A stretch of 64,000 bases of DNA from Zelonia costaricensis (lineage: Eukaryota; Euglenozoa; Kinetoplastea; Trypanosomatida; Trypanosomatidae), in NCBI GenBank assembly GCA_030849075.1, contig JASAOO010003551.1:62842-126841 (forward strand), read 5' to 3'. Numbering within the stretch: the first letter of the stretch is position 1; each line of letters begins with the position of its first letter. The translations under genes and the position numbers were made by a program. The notes beneath the pieces are model-generated. The model was not told the origin of the DNA and did not search any database. It worked only from the letters and a program-made list of their open reading frames with translations. This document shows, piece after piece, positions 20,956 through 30,771 of this stretch.

Positions 20956-21981
20956 ATGTGGAAACTGCATCTTCCGCGCACCGTCTGGAAGGCGCAACCC
21001 GCAGGCGGCGCCGTCTCAATTCTCGTAGGGCAGCGTTCGTGCATCGCGGCATCGCCTGGCGCGGCCCTGCAGACGGTGTGTGTGCTCGCTGGGCTCGTAC
21101 CGTGCGAGGACTGCAGTGTGGCCGAAGAGCAGGTCGAGTGCCTCGAGCGGGTTCTGCCCTTCGGCATCGATGTCTTGGGCTTCGCAGGAGACAGGAAGTC
21201 GCTCGCGTCGCTGGCGGCCGCGGCACCTGAGCTGAAGGCGAGGTCGCTCCTTCAGCTCGTGCACAGTGGGGCATCGACCACAAACCTGCTCTGCCATGTG
21301 CTTGGCGCACCGGCAACGAAGGTGGACGTTGTGGAAAGCGATGCTGTCTTCGTCATCGCGCGGTGTGCCCTCCACACGTTCGACAGCACCGCGCCCCTCC
21401 TTGTCACGTGCCCCAGCGAGGCGGCGGCGGCGGCAGTGCGTGTGGTGGATGGGGAGAGCTGCGCACCGTTGGCGCCGCAGCTGCTGACGTCGTCCGGCGA
21501 GGTGGAAGTGGTCCAGACGGGGGCCGCCTCAAGCGCCGTGCGCCTGCACGCCGTCGTGGTGCCCTCGCTGACGAGTGCCCGCAGTCTTTGCGAGACGCTG
21601 CTCCGCCAGTTGAAGTCGTGCGCCGTGGCAGGCACAACGCGGCTTGTCGAGCTCGACGCCCGCAACACGCACCTCCTGTACTGCTGCCGACTGGGAGGCA
21701 GAACCGGCGCCCCCACCAGCGCAGGCACGGTCACCGAGGACGACTGGACAGAGGTGCGGGAGATGGTGGAGGACGCAACAGGGCAAGTCGTTGCGCGCAG
21801 TGCCGTTCGCCATCCGGAGCTCGCGGCCCGTGCTGCTGCGACTGCTGGTGCTGCGGTGAGGACCAAGCCGTCGGCAGCGACCAAGCCGCGCGCGGCGCAG
21901 GTGCCCCTCCCGGTACCACTCTACGCTCTAGTTGGCCTGGTTGCGGTGCTGGTCGCGGGTGCAGTGCTGTTCTTGCGTTGA
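20956..21981 (+). CDS. ODR4-like C-terminally membrane-anchored protein
   Basis: A 341-aa protein starting MWKLHLPRTVW. The N-terminal part resembles the ODR-4/C1orf27 opening: a strand with VGQRSCIAA, an LxGLVPC segment, a helix with EEQVECLERVLPFGIDVLGF, then a segment like the one following VLGVF in ODR4. Residues about 317-341 form one hydrophobic segment ending at the very C-terminus (LYALVGLVAVLVAGAVLFL), preceded by an Ala/Lys/Pro linker, i.e. a tail anchor. In animals and plants ODR4 is an ER protein that recruits the UFM1-specific protease UFSP2; a similar role here is inference. It lies about 600 nt upstream of FEN1. The family call rests on order of motifs and topology, not on strong identity. 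Otherwise it is a tail-anchored protein of unknown function. Confidence 0.55.
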   Translation: MWKLHLPRTVWKAQPAGGAVSILVGQRSCIAASPGAALQTVCVLAGLVPCEDCSVAEEQVECLERVLPFGIDVLGFAGDRKSLASLAAAAPELKARSLLQLVHSGASTTNLLCHVLGAPATKVDVVESDAVFVIARCALHTFDSTAPLLVTCPSEAAAAAVRVVDGESCAPLAPQLLTSSGEVEVVQTGAASSAVRLHAVVVPSLTSARSLCETLLRQLKSCAVAGTTRLVELDARNTHLLYCCRLGGRTGAPTSAGTVTEDDWTEVREMVEDATGQVVARSAVRHPELAARAAATAGAAVRTKPSAATKPRAAQVPLPVPLYALVGLVAVLVAGAVLFLR

Positions 21982-22590
21982 GGCACAACTTTCACAACGC
22001 CGCCGGCCGAGACGGGCGTGTGTGGGTGTGCCAGCGTCGTGATGCCGGGGTGTGTCGCGTTGTCCGTGACGCACAGCGAGCTCTCAGCGACGGCGTCTCT
22101 CCTCTTTTCGTTCTCGCGCAGACGTCGGGTCAGGTCTGCCACCGCTCACGTCGCAATCTCGCGTTACGGCGCATGCAGCACGGCTTGCGCGCAGTCCTCA
22201 GGTAAACTCCACTTTTTTCTTGAGAAGCGCACTCGATGGGCACACTCTGCTGTCCGATGTCTCCACGGCGGGGCGGCGCTTGAGACCCTCGGCAACGGCC
22301 TTGACTGCTGCTCAACAGCATCTTTCTCCACTGCTTCACTTTCTGACTGCTCACCCCATCCCTGTCGGACCCGCGCCGAGCCTCACCATCGCCGCTGTGA
22401 GGGCGACGTTGCGCGACCTCTGCTACCGTGGCGCCCACCTCGTCGCACGCCCTTCAAAAGACACCACCGCAACGAGAACGCAGCACCTCACACCTTTGTT
22501 GCCAAGAGCGGATTCTCCAACCCGGGCTCGCTCACCTTTCCAAGTACACAAGATCGACGTAGCGCTTGCGGCGGCGGCGCGCTCTTAATC
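21982..22590. other. Intergenic spacer before FEN1
   Basis: The FEN1 frame stays open for about 190 codons upstream of its ATG, but that stretch is low-complexity and has no homology to the FEN1 family. CT-rich blocks occur at 22095-22130 and 22320-22345. I see no separate gene. Confidence 0.55.
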
Positions 22591-23778
22591 ATGGGAATCT
22601 TAGGACTGTCCAAGCTGCTGTATGACAAGTCGCCCAATGCCATTCGTGAGCAGGAGCTGAAGAACTTTTTTGGGCGCCGCATCGCCATCGATGCCTCCAT
22701 GAGCATCTATCAGTTCATTATTGCCATGAAGGGGTTTCAGGATGGTCAAGGGATGGAGCTGACTAACGAGCAGGGCGAGGTGACGTCGCACCTCAACGGC
22801 CTCTTTGCTCGGACGCTTCGCATGATCGACGAGGGCATAAAGCCCATCTACGTCTTCGACGGCAAGCCGCCGAAGCTGAAGGCTGACGAGTTGGAGACGC
22901 GGCGCCAGAAGGCCGCCGAGGCGGAGAAGGCGTTCGAGCTGGCCAAGGACGCTGGCGACGACGAACTGATGGAGAAGATGAGCAAGCGAACCGTGCGAGT
23001 GAGCCGCGACCAGATCGAGGAGTGCAAGAAGCTCTTGCAGCTCATGGGGGTGCCCGTGATTCAGGCCCCGTCGGAGGCAGAGGCGCAGTGCGCTGAGCTG
23101 GTCAAGAAGGGCAAGGCATGGGCGGTCGGCACGGAGGACATGGACGCGCTCACGTTTGGCTCCACCATCATGTTGCGTCATCTTAACATCAGCGACGCCA
23201 AGAAGCGACCCATCGCGGAGGTGCACCTGGAGGACGTGCTGCGGACCACTGGGCTGACAATGGACCAGTTCATTGACCTATGCATCCTGCTGGGATGTGA
23301 CTACGTGCCCAAGGTGCCGGGTATCGGGCCGCAGAAGGCGTGGGAGGGCATCCAGCGATACGGCAACATTGAGGCCTTCTTGGAGTCCCTCGACACGACC
23401 AAGCACGTCGTGCCACCCGACTTCTACTACAAGGAGGCGCGCGCCTTTTTCCAGAACCCCGAGGTTACACCCGCCGAGGAGGTCGACATCCAGTTCACTG
23501 AGCCGGACGAGGCGGGGCTCATCCAATTCCTCGTCAAGGAAAAGCTCTTCAACCCAGAGCGCGTGAACAAGGGCATCGCTCGACTGCGCGCCGCCCTGAC
23601 AAAGAAGACGCAGGGCCGCCTCGACAGCTTTTTCACCATCACGCGCGCACCAGCACCGGCCACCGCGGGACAAGCCCCACTCGCGGGTGCGAAGCGGCCA
23701 CGTGACGGCAAGGCGATGCAACTCGCCGGCACCCTGCAGAAGGCCACCGGCGGCCACAAGAAGGCCGTGAAAAAGTAA
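22591..23778 (+). CDS. FEN1: Flap endonuclease 1
   Basis: A 395-aa structure-specific 5' nuclease that removes flaps during Okazaki fragment maturation and long-patch base excision repair. The start is fixed by the family-invariant MGILGLSKLL, where the mature N-terminal Gly helps form the active site. The acidic metal ligands are all present: Asp34, Asp90, Glu162 and Glu164 (SEAEAQC), Asp183 and Asp185 (TEDMDAL), and Asp237 (GCDYVP). The helix-hairpin-helix (VPGIGPQKAW) follows at 242-251. Residues 341-348 (QGRLDSFF) are a textbook PCNA-interacting box. The C-terminal 45 residues are basic and disordered, as usual. Numbering is shifted by four relative to human FEN1 because of a short insertion between residues 47 and 90. 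Nothing is missing. Confidence 0.97.
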   Translation: MGILGLSKLLYDKSPNAIREQELKNFFGRRIAIDASMSIYQFIIAMKGFQDGQGMELTNEQGEVTSHLNGLFARTLRMIDEGIKPIYVFDGKPPKLKADELETRRQKAAEAEKAFELAKDAGDDELMEKMSKRTVRVSRDQIEECKKLLQLMGVPVIQAPSEAEAQCAELVKKGKAWAVGTEDMDALTFGSTIMLRHLNISDAKKRPIAEVHLEDVLRTTGLTMDQFIDLCILLGCDYVPKVPGIGPQKAWEGIQRYGNIEAFLESLDTTKHVVPPDFYYKEARAFFQNPEVTPAEEVDIQFTEPDEAGLIQFLVKEKLFNPERVNKGIARLRAALTKKTQGRLDSFFTITRAPAPATAGQAPLAGAKRPRDGKAMQLAGTLQKATGGHKKAVKK

Positions 23779-25159
23779 GAAGGCCGTGCCGCGGCGAAAG
23801 AGCCGGAGGGGGCGGGGGCGTGCATAGAGGACGGTGCTTGACCTGAGTTGGACAGTGCGTGTGCGCTCGCACAAGAGTCGCGGGCACCGCGCAGTCGAAG
23901 CGCGTACTTTTTCTTCTCCCTTCCTCCACCCTCACCCCTTTGTGTCTGTGTGGAGGGGATGCCGGCACGCTGCTGCCGCGCGTACTCGCTGAGGGATTGC
24001 CCTCCGTGGAGACACAAGAGAGAGTCAGCGAAGACACACACGCAAAAAGGACATCGGTGAAGGCGCCAGACGTCCATCTCGTTACGTGCATCACGTTTGC
24101 ACCTCTACTGTGCAGATGATGCAGAGGACTTGTAAAGTGTGAAGCAGAGTGAGGGTGGCTGCGGCGTGAAGGAAGCGCGACAAAGGGCGCCCCTGGCTGC
24201 TGGGCAACAGTCAAGCACCTCCTGTGCACCGCGAGAGCTGACCTTGAACACTGTGCTGCGCCACTCCCGACTTCCGCGGCAGGGTGCTGCAAGCACAACT
24301 GAGCAGAGCACCGTCGTCTTGCGCAGTCTCTGTTCCTCCGCTTCTTCACTGTACCCGCTCCCTCAGATGGTCGAAGTGAGGCGCTGCGAAATGCTTCGGC
24401 GCAACACCATCAGTGCCACAACCGTGGTGCATGGTGCGTGCGTGTGTGCGCACAGTGCGCATTCTCCCGCGTAGTGTGCAGCTACTCTCTCTCGCCGCCC
24501 CGTTTTCCTCACCGTATGTCCTTCCTGTTTTTTTGCCATGCACACACTCACACGTCCCCTTATCAAACCCCTCCACGGCTGCCGCGCGCCGCCTTTTGCG
24601 CACTGCGCAACACACACCAAGAAGCTTCTGCCTCCCGCGTCACATCTCTAACAGGTGTCTTGATTAACCTCCGCACTTTGTACTCCACGCATTCGCTGAC
24701 GCTGTGCATCTGCTCTGCCCTTCTCTTACACCAGCCTTTTCCGCACTCCACGTTGCGTTGGTGAGTTTCACACCTACTGCGCTCTTTACCGCTGCACGCT
24801 TGCTGTCAGGGCAGTCTTGGCCTGCTGCTTCGCAAGCTCGATCACTTTGCTTTCGTTTGACTCTTTTCCGATTGGTCACGCGTAGTTTCGCCTTCTCATC
24901 AACGCTGACCGCGACCCTCATCATCTCCTTTCCCCAACTCTATAAACTACCTTGAGCTTTCTTTCTTATTAAGTCTGTGTCACACTATCTTCTTTTACCT
25001 GCCGTCAGTCGTCGCACCCCCTCGCGCCTCAGCGCACACTACATTCTTGCAGCTGTCGCCGCCCGCACACTTCAGGTCCTCCAAGTCTCAGCTCTTTTCT
25101 CGCACACGCGACTCCCCACTGACCTGTCCTCCTGCCACTTGCACACCACCTCGTCCGTC
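23779..25159. other. Intergenic spacer, about 1.4 kb
   Basis: No gene is supported. From about 24480 the plus strand becomes CT-rich (including the 25075-25145 stretch ahead of the next gene), suitable as polypyrimidine tracts. Open frames here lack any conserved feature. Confidence 0.55.
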
Positions 25160-26041
25160 ATGAGCGACACCGAGTGCACCCCCAACCGCGACCGCTCTCC
25201 GGCTGAGGATACAGGAAACGACCAGGTAAAGCACAGTGCGGAGCTCCTCAGCCGGCTCGACGACCCGATGCGTCGCCAGTCAGAGCTGGCGGCGGCCCAC
25301 GGACAAAAGTCACGCGGCGGCACAACCCGCGCTCCACGCGACAACAGCATCGCCTCTCAGCAACTCAACGGCTTCCATGCCTCCGAGCAGATCGGCAACA
25401 AACCCGAAGACGACTACGACGCTTCTAGCCACGAATACGAAGACCAAGCCGCCCTCAAGAAGGCCGAGGAGGAGGAGGCTGCGCGCGTGAAGGCCGAGGA
25501 GGAGGCTGCCGCTGCTGCCGCCCTCAAGAAGGCCGAGGAGGAGGCTGCCGCTGCTGCCGCCCTCAAGAAGGCCGAGGAGGAGGCTGCTGCTGCTGCCGCC
25601 CTCAAGAAGGCCGAGGAAGAGGAGGCTGTGCGCAGGAGGGCTGCGGTGACGGAAGCTCGGGAGCGCGCGGTCGCGGAGGCTGCGATGCGAAAGCGGGCGG
25701 AGGCGGAAGCGGCGATCAAGAAGGCCACTGCTGCGGCTGCTGCTGAGCGGGCGAAGCGCGCGTCAAAGGAACGGGCGAGTGCCGGCGACGCCCCTCACAC
25801 TGGGTCTGCGCTCGCCGTTGGTGACGCAGCGTCTCGCCGACACCGGCACCGTGTGGTTGACTTTACGGCACCTTTTGTGGAGAAGGCGAAATCAGTGGTT
25901 GCCACTCGACACCTTGTGGCGAAGCCGGCAGGTATTCGCTCGAGTGCGACACCAAAATCCGGTACCGACACGCGAACGCTGACAATCTACTTGTTTGCGT
26001 TTCTTGCCGTGTTCGTCGTTGTCGGCGTTCTCTTGCGGTAA
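25160..26041 (+). CDS. Tail-anchored Ala/Glu/Lys-repeat coiled-coil protein
   Basis: A 293-aa protein of unknown function. Residues 1-95 are polar and acidic. Residues about 98-205 are a charged helix built from tandem copies of ALKKAEEEAAAAA, followed by degenerate KAEEE and RERAVAEAAMRKRAEAEAA segments, so a long single alpha helix or coiled coil is expected. After a basic linker, residues about 273-292 (TIYLFAFLAVFVVVGVLL) form the only membrane segment, with one Arg after it: a tail-anchor topology. The start MSDTECTPNRD is the first ATG after the CT-rich stretch. The repeat can expand or contract at DNA level, so copy number is expected to vary between strains. Confidence 0.8.
   Translation: MSDTECTPNRDRSPAEDTGNDQVKHSAELLSRLDDPMRRQSELAAAHGQKSRGGTTRAPRDNSIASQQLNGFHASEQIGNKPEDDYDASSHEYEDQAALKKAEEEEAARVKAEEEAAAAAALKKAEEEAAAAAALKKAEEEAAAAAALKKAEEEEAVRRRAAVTEARERAVAEAAMRKRAEAEAAIKKATAAAAAERAKRASKERASAGDAPHTGSALAVGDAASRRHRHRVVDFTAPFVEKAKSVVATRHLVAKPAGIRSSATPKSGTDTRTLTIYLFAFLAVFVVVGVLLR
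25451..25637 (+). repeat. Tandem 39-bp coding repeat
   Basis: Three nearly identical 39-bp units start at 25520, 25559 and 25598, encoding ALKKAEEEAAAAA. The third diverges at its end (AEEEEAVRR). A divergent unit precedes them from 25451. Differences are mostly synonymous GCC/GCT changes, which points to recent duplication. Confidence 0.85.
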
Positions 26042-27179
26042 GGCAGAGTGTTGTGTTCGCGTCTTACCCTTCTCGCTTGAGAGGAAGCTTTTTGGCGCTG
26101 GATGTGTGGCCGTACTCAATTCAGGCCACCGGCTACCGTGTCGGTGCTCTCGCGCGCTCGGAAGCAGCTGTACTCCGCAGCACTACGAGAGTGTGGCGCA
26201 GAATCCACGTTTTGCCTTTCCACGCAACTCCTTGGTCCTCTGCAGTCGGCACTCTCGCCCTCCACGCGGAGTGGAGTGCCTCAGCCGAGTGCTTGCGTTG
26301 CCGCCTCAGCGGGGTGCAGAGAATTGTTCAGATCTTTCAACCCTTTTTGTTTGTGGGCCGTGGAGGGGAATTGATGAGGCGCGCTGTCTGAGCGCAACGG
26401 TGTGCACACACTGGAGCGGGTTGGCGTTGTAGGTGTGTGCGTGAGGGACCTCTCATCGCTCACTTGGGCTTCAAGGGCGACATAAAGATCTCTTTTTTTT
26501 TTCCGTCTTTGGAGGCTCACAACGCGGCGGTGTTGGGGGCGCTCTCCATCCCGCTTGTCGAGTTGTCACGGAGCTCTCCGAGGCATACGGGATGCAATGC
26601 CGTCGAGGAGAGCTGACCGACGCGAACTACGCTTTCCCTCTCCCCATAACGCACACTCCGCTAGCGCGCGTGAACTTGCGTCTGCGAGGGTGCCGTGTCG
26701 ATGGACGCCGTCGTCCCGCGCGCCATTTTTTGCTGTTGCCGTAGCGGCGCCTCACTATCTGCTTTGCTCCTCCCGCTTCGCCGCTAATCCGCAGCAAAAA
26801 CGTCATCGTCAGCCCCGTGTCGGGCCAGTCGACACACTCTAAATCTGTGGGTATCGACCGCTTTTCATGGCGCGTAGCCGTCTACCGCATGCAAAAGGCG
26901 CGGCGTCTCCGCCTCTCTGCACCCCATCAACTGCGATGTTTACACCTGCCTCCGGTTGTGCTCTGCCGTCTGCAGCAGTCTTGCGCTTCTCCCCTCTGCG
27001 CAGTGCCCGCTCCACACTCCTTCGCCCCCTCTCCCCCCTCCGCACCTCGACGCACACGCTCTTCCATTTGCACCCAACGCCCCGTTACTCCCGCTCCTTT
27101 TCTCCTCTCTCCCTTCGCAACGGTGCGCTTCTCCTCAGCATGCCGAGCGCGTTGCAGTAACTTCGCTTTTACCGCCAGC
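26042..27179. other. Intergenic spacer
   Basis: No gene is supported. A T10 run lies near 26491-26500, and CT-rich tracts near 27035-27115 just precede the next gene. The frame of the next gene is open upstream, but that part is Pro/Ser/Arg-rich and not family-like. Confidence 0.55.
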
Positions 27180-27743
27180 ATGTCGAGCGGCGCCTTGGGC
27201 CGCGGCTCCTTCCACTCTGTTGTGGCTGGGACAGTCCCTCGTCGCATTCCAACCTACTACAATTCCGCCTACGAACTCATCCAGCTCCACCGCGCGCACC
27301 GCGATGTGACACGGAACTTCCTAGTACGAGACAAGGTCTTCGACAACAAGTTTCCAGGGTGCGCCATGGCGAACGGCCTCTTCAAAATGGTGCCCAACAA
27401 GCGCGAGAACTTCCACAATCGCGAGGTGACCGAGTCGATTCGCCACCGCACGATCTGGGCCCAACGCATTCAGCAACAGCGCAGTATCAACGCCGCCATC
27501 CTCGCCGACGCTGCGAGCGAGCTCAGCCCCGCGGAGCTGGAGGCGCGTTTCTCGTACCGCTCGCCTGATGCCGCGGCCTATTTTGCGCCGCAGGAGTACG
27601 CAGCGGCGAACAACTGGCCCAACTTTTGGCAGCACCCCACGGAGAAGCACGTGGTGCCACGGCCGCGGTGGCGGCGGGAGCCGGAGCTGGGCGGCATCAC
27701 GCGCGTGCGTGACGCCGTCGCCACTCCGATCGCCGACTACTAG
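27180..27743 (+). CDS. Conserved hypothetical protein, 187 aa
   Basis: I do not recognise this protein. It begins MSSGALGRGSF, has no signal peptide or membrane segment, and is rich in aromatic and Arg residues. It has the segments NSAYELIQLHRAHRDVTRNF, a KVFDNKFPGCAM segment, then a helix around RTIWAQRIQQQRSINAAI and a Trp-rich tail (NNWPNFWQHP and PRWRREPELGG). The composition, codon use and compact size fit a structural component of a complex rather than an enzyme. The start chosen is the ATG directly after the CT-rich stretch, and a four-codon spacer reading precedes it. The gene lies between the tail-anchored repeat protein and the degenerate SET gene. Confidence 0.72.
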   Translation: MSSGALGRGSFHSVVAGTVPRRIPTYYNSAYELIQLHRAHRDVTRNFLVRDKVFDNKFPGCAMANGLFKMVPNKRENFHNREVTESIRHRTIWAQRIQQQRSINAAILADAASELSPAELEARFSYRSPDAAAYFAPQEYAAANNWPNFWQHPTEKHVVPRPRWRREPELGGITRVRDAVATPIADY

Positions 27744-28626
27744 GGCGGTCAGCTGTGCTACGTTGGCTGGCGGTGGAACCACCGGTGAGAAAAGCGCACG
27801 CGATGCCCGTGTGCGTGCGGTCGCTCTTTGTCACAGCCCTTTTTTTTCGTTGTGTGTTCCAGCAGCCTTTGGCTCCCTCCCCATCATCCTGCGTCCGCCG
27901 CCGTCGCCGTCGAGGGGCTCTGTTTGCCAGAGCTCACACAATTCGAGGAGGAAATAAAGTAAAGCGATGGATCTGTGCGCGGGGTACGGAGAGCGCATGC
28001 GGCAACGCTGCTGCACTGCGCGAAGCACTATTCTTGTCCCCCTCTCTGCGTGCGCGTCGGTGCATCGTGTCGTGGCTGACACTGCTAGGTTGTCCTCCTC
28101 ATGCTCCTCTTCCCCAAGAGAGGCTGGCGGCGCTGGTGCGGGCCTGGCGCCATGGCGCGGTGAACGCTGGGGCGAACTTGAGCCACCGGCGCCTGGCACA
28201 GCGGGCGAGCAGCGCTTCACGTGTGTGCGACGCTCTGCCACGGCGCGGACCCGCGCGCCGCCATACCTCGTGATGACCCCTACTTCATGCTCGCTCTCCG
28301 CATTGTCTTTTCCGCGACAAATTGTGAAAGCTGCACATCAGCACGTGCGTCGGCCACGGGAGCTGCCGCGGCGCCTTTTGCCCCTGTCGCGCCACATCTT
28401 CACAGACCAAGGGCACGGAAGGGCACCACGGCCACACAACGTCGCTGATCGACGCCGGACCGCCGCGTCGTCAAGCTGCCGTTCACGAGGTGCGCACACG
28501 CGCGGTTGCGGTAGCCGACGGTGTTTCCCACCTGGAGCTCTGCTCGGTGCGCACGGCGCTGCGTGCTGCGTCTCCCCTCTTCTCCCGTTTGCTCATCTGG
28601 CGCTCGCACCTCCGTCTCCAGCCGCC
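27744..28626. other. Intergenic spacer
   Basis: No gene is supported. The frame of the following SET-like gene is open back to 27967, with in-frame ATGs at 27967 and 28273, but the translation there is Arg/Ser/Ala-rich and does not resemble the LSMT-type SET N-terminus. T8 lies near 27840-27847. Confidence 0.5.
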
Positions 28627-29568
28627 ATGCAAGGCTCCGCACACGACTTCTGGGACGCTTGCGTGGGCTGCGGTGTCGTCAGCAAGAGGCTCGCGCTTCA
28701 CACGACCCCCAGCGCCGCCTCGCCCGTTGGCCTGGTCGCGGGGGAGGCCGTCCAGTACGGCGCCCCGCTCATCAGCGTTCCCTACAACGCAGTCTTCAAT
28801 GGGCAGACGCTGCGAGGCGACACGCTGCCTCGTGCCTTGCCACCGCTGCGTAAGATGGTGGCTTTCCTCACACGACGGAACCGCATGGGCACCGTCACGG
28901 CACAAACGCTGTGGCTCTCCTGCTTCCTTGCGTGCTACCGGCAGCAGTGCACCGTCGTCAAGGCGTCAGAGCGTCGTTTGCTGCAGCCGCTGCTGAGCGG
29001 CACCGTGTATCCCCCTCTGCCCAGCTTCTTCAGCGCGTCCACCCACGCGTCCTGCCCATCCTTGCGAGGCTGCTCAGCGGAAGAGCTGCAGGAGATGGAC
29101 AGCCGTGTGCAGGGCGAGCTCAACCTGACGTACACGATGATGCGGCACTACATGAAGCACCGCGGTGTTTCGCCAGCGCTGCGGCCCAGTCACGAGATGC
29201 TGGTGTGTGCTCACCGCAGCGTCATGCAGCGAGCGGTGCTGTTGCCGTGGAGCGGGGCGCCGTCCGCGCCAGAGGAGTTGTCGGAGCTGGTGGCGCGGTC
29301 CCCAGAGCTGCCGCTCCTCCCCTCTCTCGTCCCTGTCATCGACCTGATCCGCGCCACCCCGGCCGACAGCGATGCTGTGACGGAGGCGGAAGTGGCGGAC
29401 TCGCACGGCAACTGCGCCGTGTACACGTGCGTGCAGTCGGACTTTCTCTCGTCCGCGAGCCGTCGCCGCGTCGTGGTTGAAACAGCACCGCTGGCTGCGC
29501 GGCGCGTGGTGGTGTGCGCCACAAAGCCACTCAAAGAGGGCGAGGAGCTGCTGATGAACTATGAGTAA
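28627..29568 (+). CDS. Degenerate SET-domain protein (SETD3/SETD6/LSMT type)
   Basis: A 313-aa protein with the layout of the interrupted SET fold found in SETD3, SETD6 and Rubisco LSMT. An N-terminal strand has PLISVPYNAVFN (family: the site between SET-N and the insert). A helical insert follows in the middle (residues about 75-225). Then come VPVIDLI near residue 236, a CAVYT strand and a C-terminal EGEELLMNYE. In active relatives the segment after the central Pro reads D-x-x-N-H; here it reads DLIRA, so the Asn-His pair that contacts AdoMet and lysine is absent. The NY of the last motif is kept. The protein stops right after that motif and lacks the helical C-terminal substrate domain. 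I infer either a divergent methyltransferase or a non-catalytic SET protein. Confidence 0.68.
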   Translation: MQGSAHDFWDACVGCGVVSKRLALHTTPSAASPVGLVAGEAVQYGAPLISVPYNAVFNGQTLRGDTLPRALPPLRKMVAFLTRRNRMGTVTAQTLWLSCFLACYRQQCTVVKASERRLLQPLLSGTVYPPLPSFFSASTHASCPSLRGCSAEELQEMDSRVQGELNLTYTMMRHYMKHRGVSPALRPSHEMLVCAHRSVMQRAVLLPWSGAPSAPEELSELVARSPELPLLPSLVPVIDLIRATPADSDAVTEAEVADSHGNCAVYTCVQSDFLSSASRRRVVVETAPLAARRVVVCATKPLKEGEELLMNYE

Positions 29569-30176
29569 CCCCTGCTGTCGCGCCGGCGTCCAACGCTTGC
29601 GTGAGGCCGCAAACGAGCCTAGCAACACCACAGTGCTTTCGACTGGCCGGCGTGCGCTGGCTTGTCCGAGTGGATACGTGGATTCTTCACAGAAACCATG
29701 CGCCTTCCCCCCCCCTCTACCGGGTTCACGCGCTTCAGCGAAAGAAAAGAAAAGCGGAGCTGAAAAGAAGACAAGCCGAGAGCTGCCGCGTAACGGCAAG
29801 CCTTTGTTTACCTTTTCAACGGGCATGCGACCTGCCGTGCACAAGCTGAAGGCAATCGCTTTCGCAGTGTGCCCTATCGCCGAACTTCTCGACGTTCAAC
29901 CGTGCGGCGCAGACAGTGAGGGGGGGGGCAGGTGCGCTTGTTCTCCGCCCTTTGGGCCGAGTAAGTAGGCGTTTGTCTTCTCGACTGCCTTGTCGCACTG
30001 CAGTCGCGTGCCGCCCTCTTTCTGCGGTGTCCCTCGTACCCGGTTGAGCCCCCCAAGAACACCTGTCACTCAACCCCTCCACTAGATTCTTTTCTTCCCA
30101 CTCACGCCGCTCAGCACATCCACCGCCTTTCCATTATTGAAGCCATCGACACGCTATCAGCGGCTCACGGCCTCGG

Positions 30177-30179
<3 letters not shown>

Positions 30180-30217
<38 letters not shown>

Positions 30218-30221
30218 ACAC
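30180..30221. repeat. (CA)n microsatellite
   Basis: An uninterrupted CA run covers about 30 bases from 30181, then CTCACACACA continues to about 30221. It lies about 550 nt upstream of the VIT-family start codon. Confidence 0.95.
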
Positions 30222-30763
30222 GCGCCGACACACGTGCCCACAAAGCGAAAAGCACCCTCGCGCTATCCCAAAAAGAGCCACTTAGTACCCTTACAGCGAA
30301 CCTGCGCGAACCTGCGCTCTCCAGCGGCAGCGCGTTGCCACCTCGCCGTGCTCTCCACTCCTTCACTTCACTTCCCCCCTCCCCTCCAGTGCTCCTTTTC
30401 ATCGTCGCTTCTCCCTCCTCTTGCTCCGCTCCGTTCGGCCCCCTCCCCCCTGTACCCGCCGTTCTCACAGACCTTGATTCCTCGAAGCTCTCCAGCCATC
30501 TCCCACGCCCTCTTGCCCCCCCTCGCACTTTCCAGCTGCAGGCTCCTTTCCAGCTCCTATACCCTGGCTCCTGGTACAGCCCTCCACCTCCGACGGCCCC
30601 CCACCGACGAGACAGCTCTATACCCCTCCCCCCTCCCCGCCCCCATTTTTTCTCCCCTTCTTTGCACACCGCTTCGTTTTAGCGTTGACGCGCTCGGCCC
30701 CTTCGCTGGCCTTTACGAGTGCGCTCTCTTGCAACCTCCCCTGCCACCCCCACGTTTCTCTTT

Positions 30764-30765
30764 AG
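30764..30765 (+). promoter_or_regulatory. Candidate spliced-leader acceptor AG only 6 nt before the VIT start codon
   Basis: A 40-nt CT-rich stretch (30722-30763) without any AG ends in TTTCTCTTTAG at 30755-30765, followed by CCCACC and the ATG. By the first-AG rule the 5' UTR would be 6 nt plus the spliced leader. Upstream CT-rich runs could offer other acceptors. Confidence 0.35.
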
Positions 30766-30771
30766 CCCACC

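Larger units (their letters stand above)
29569..30771. other. Intergenic spacer with a CA microsatellite
   Basis: No gene is supported. A (CA)n array spans about 30180-30221, and the stretch from 30350 to 30770 is extremely CT-rich, forming a long polypyrimidine region ahead of the VIT gene. Plus-strand open frames are Pro/Ser-rich products of that composition. Confidence 0.6.

Noticed and set aside
22018..22590. N-terminal extension of FEN1 by about 190 codons
   Set aside because: The mature FEN1 N-terminus MGIxGL is functionally fixed; the extension is Ser/Thr/Arg-rich spacer translation.
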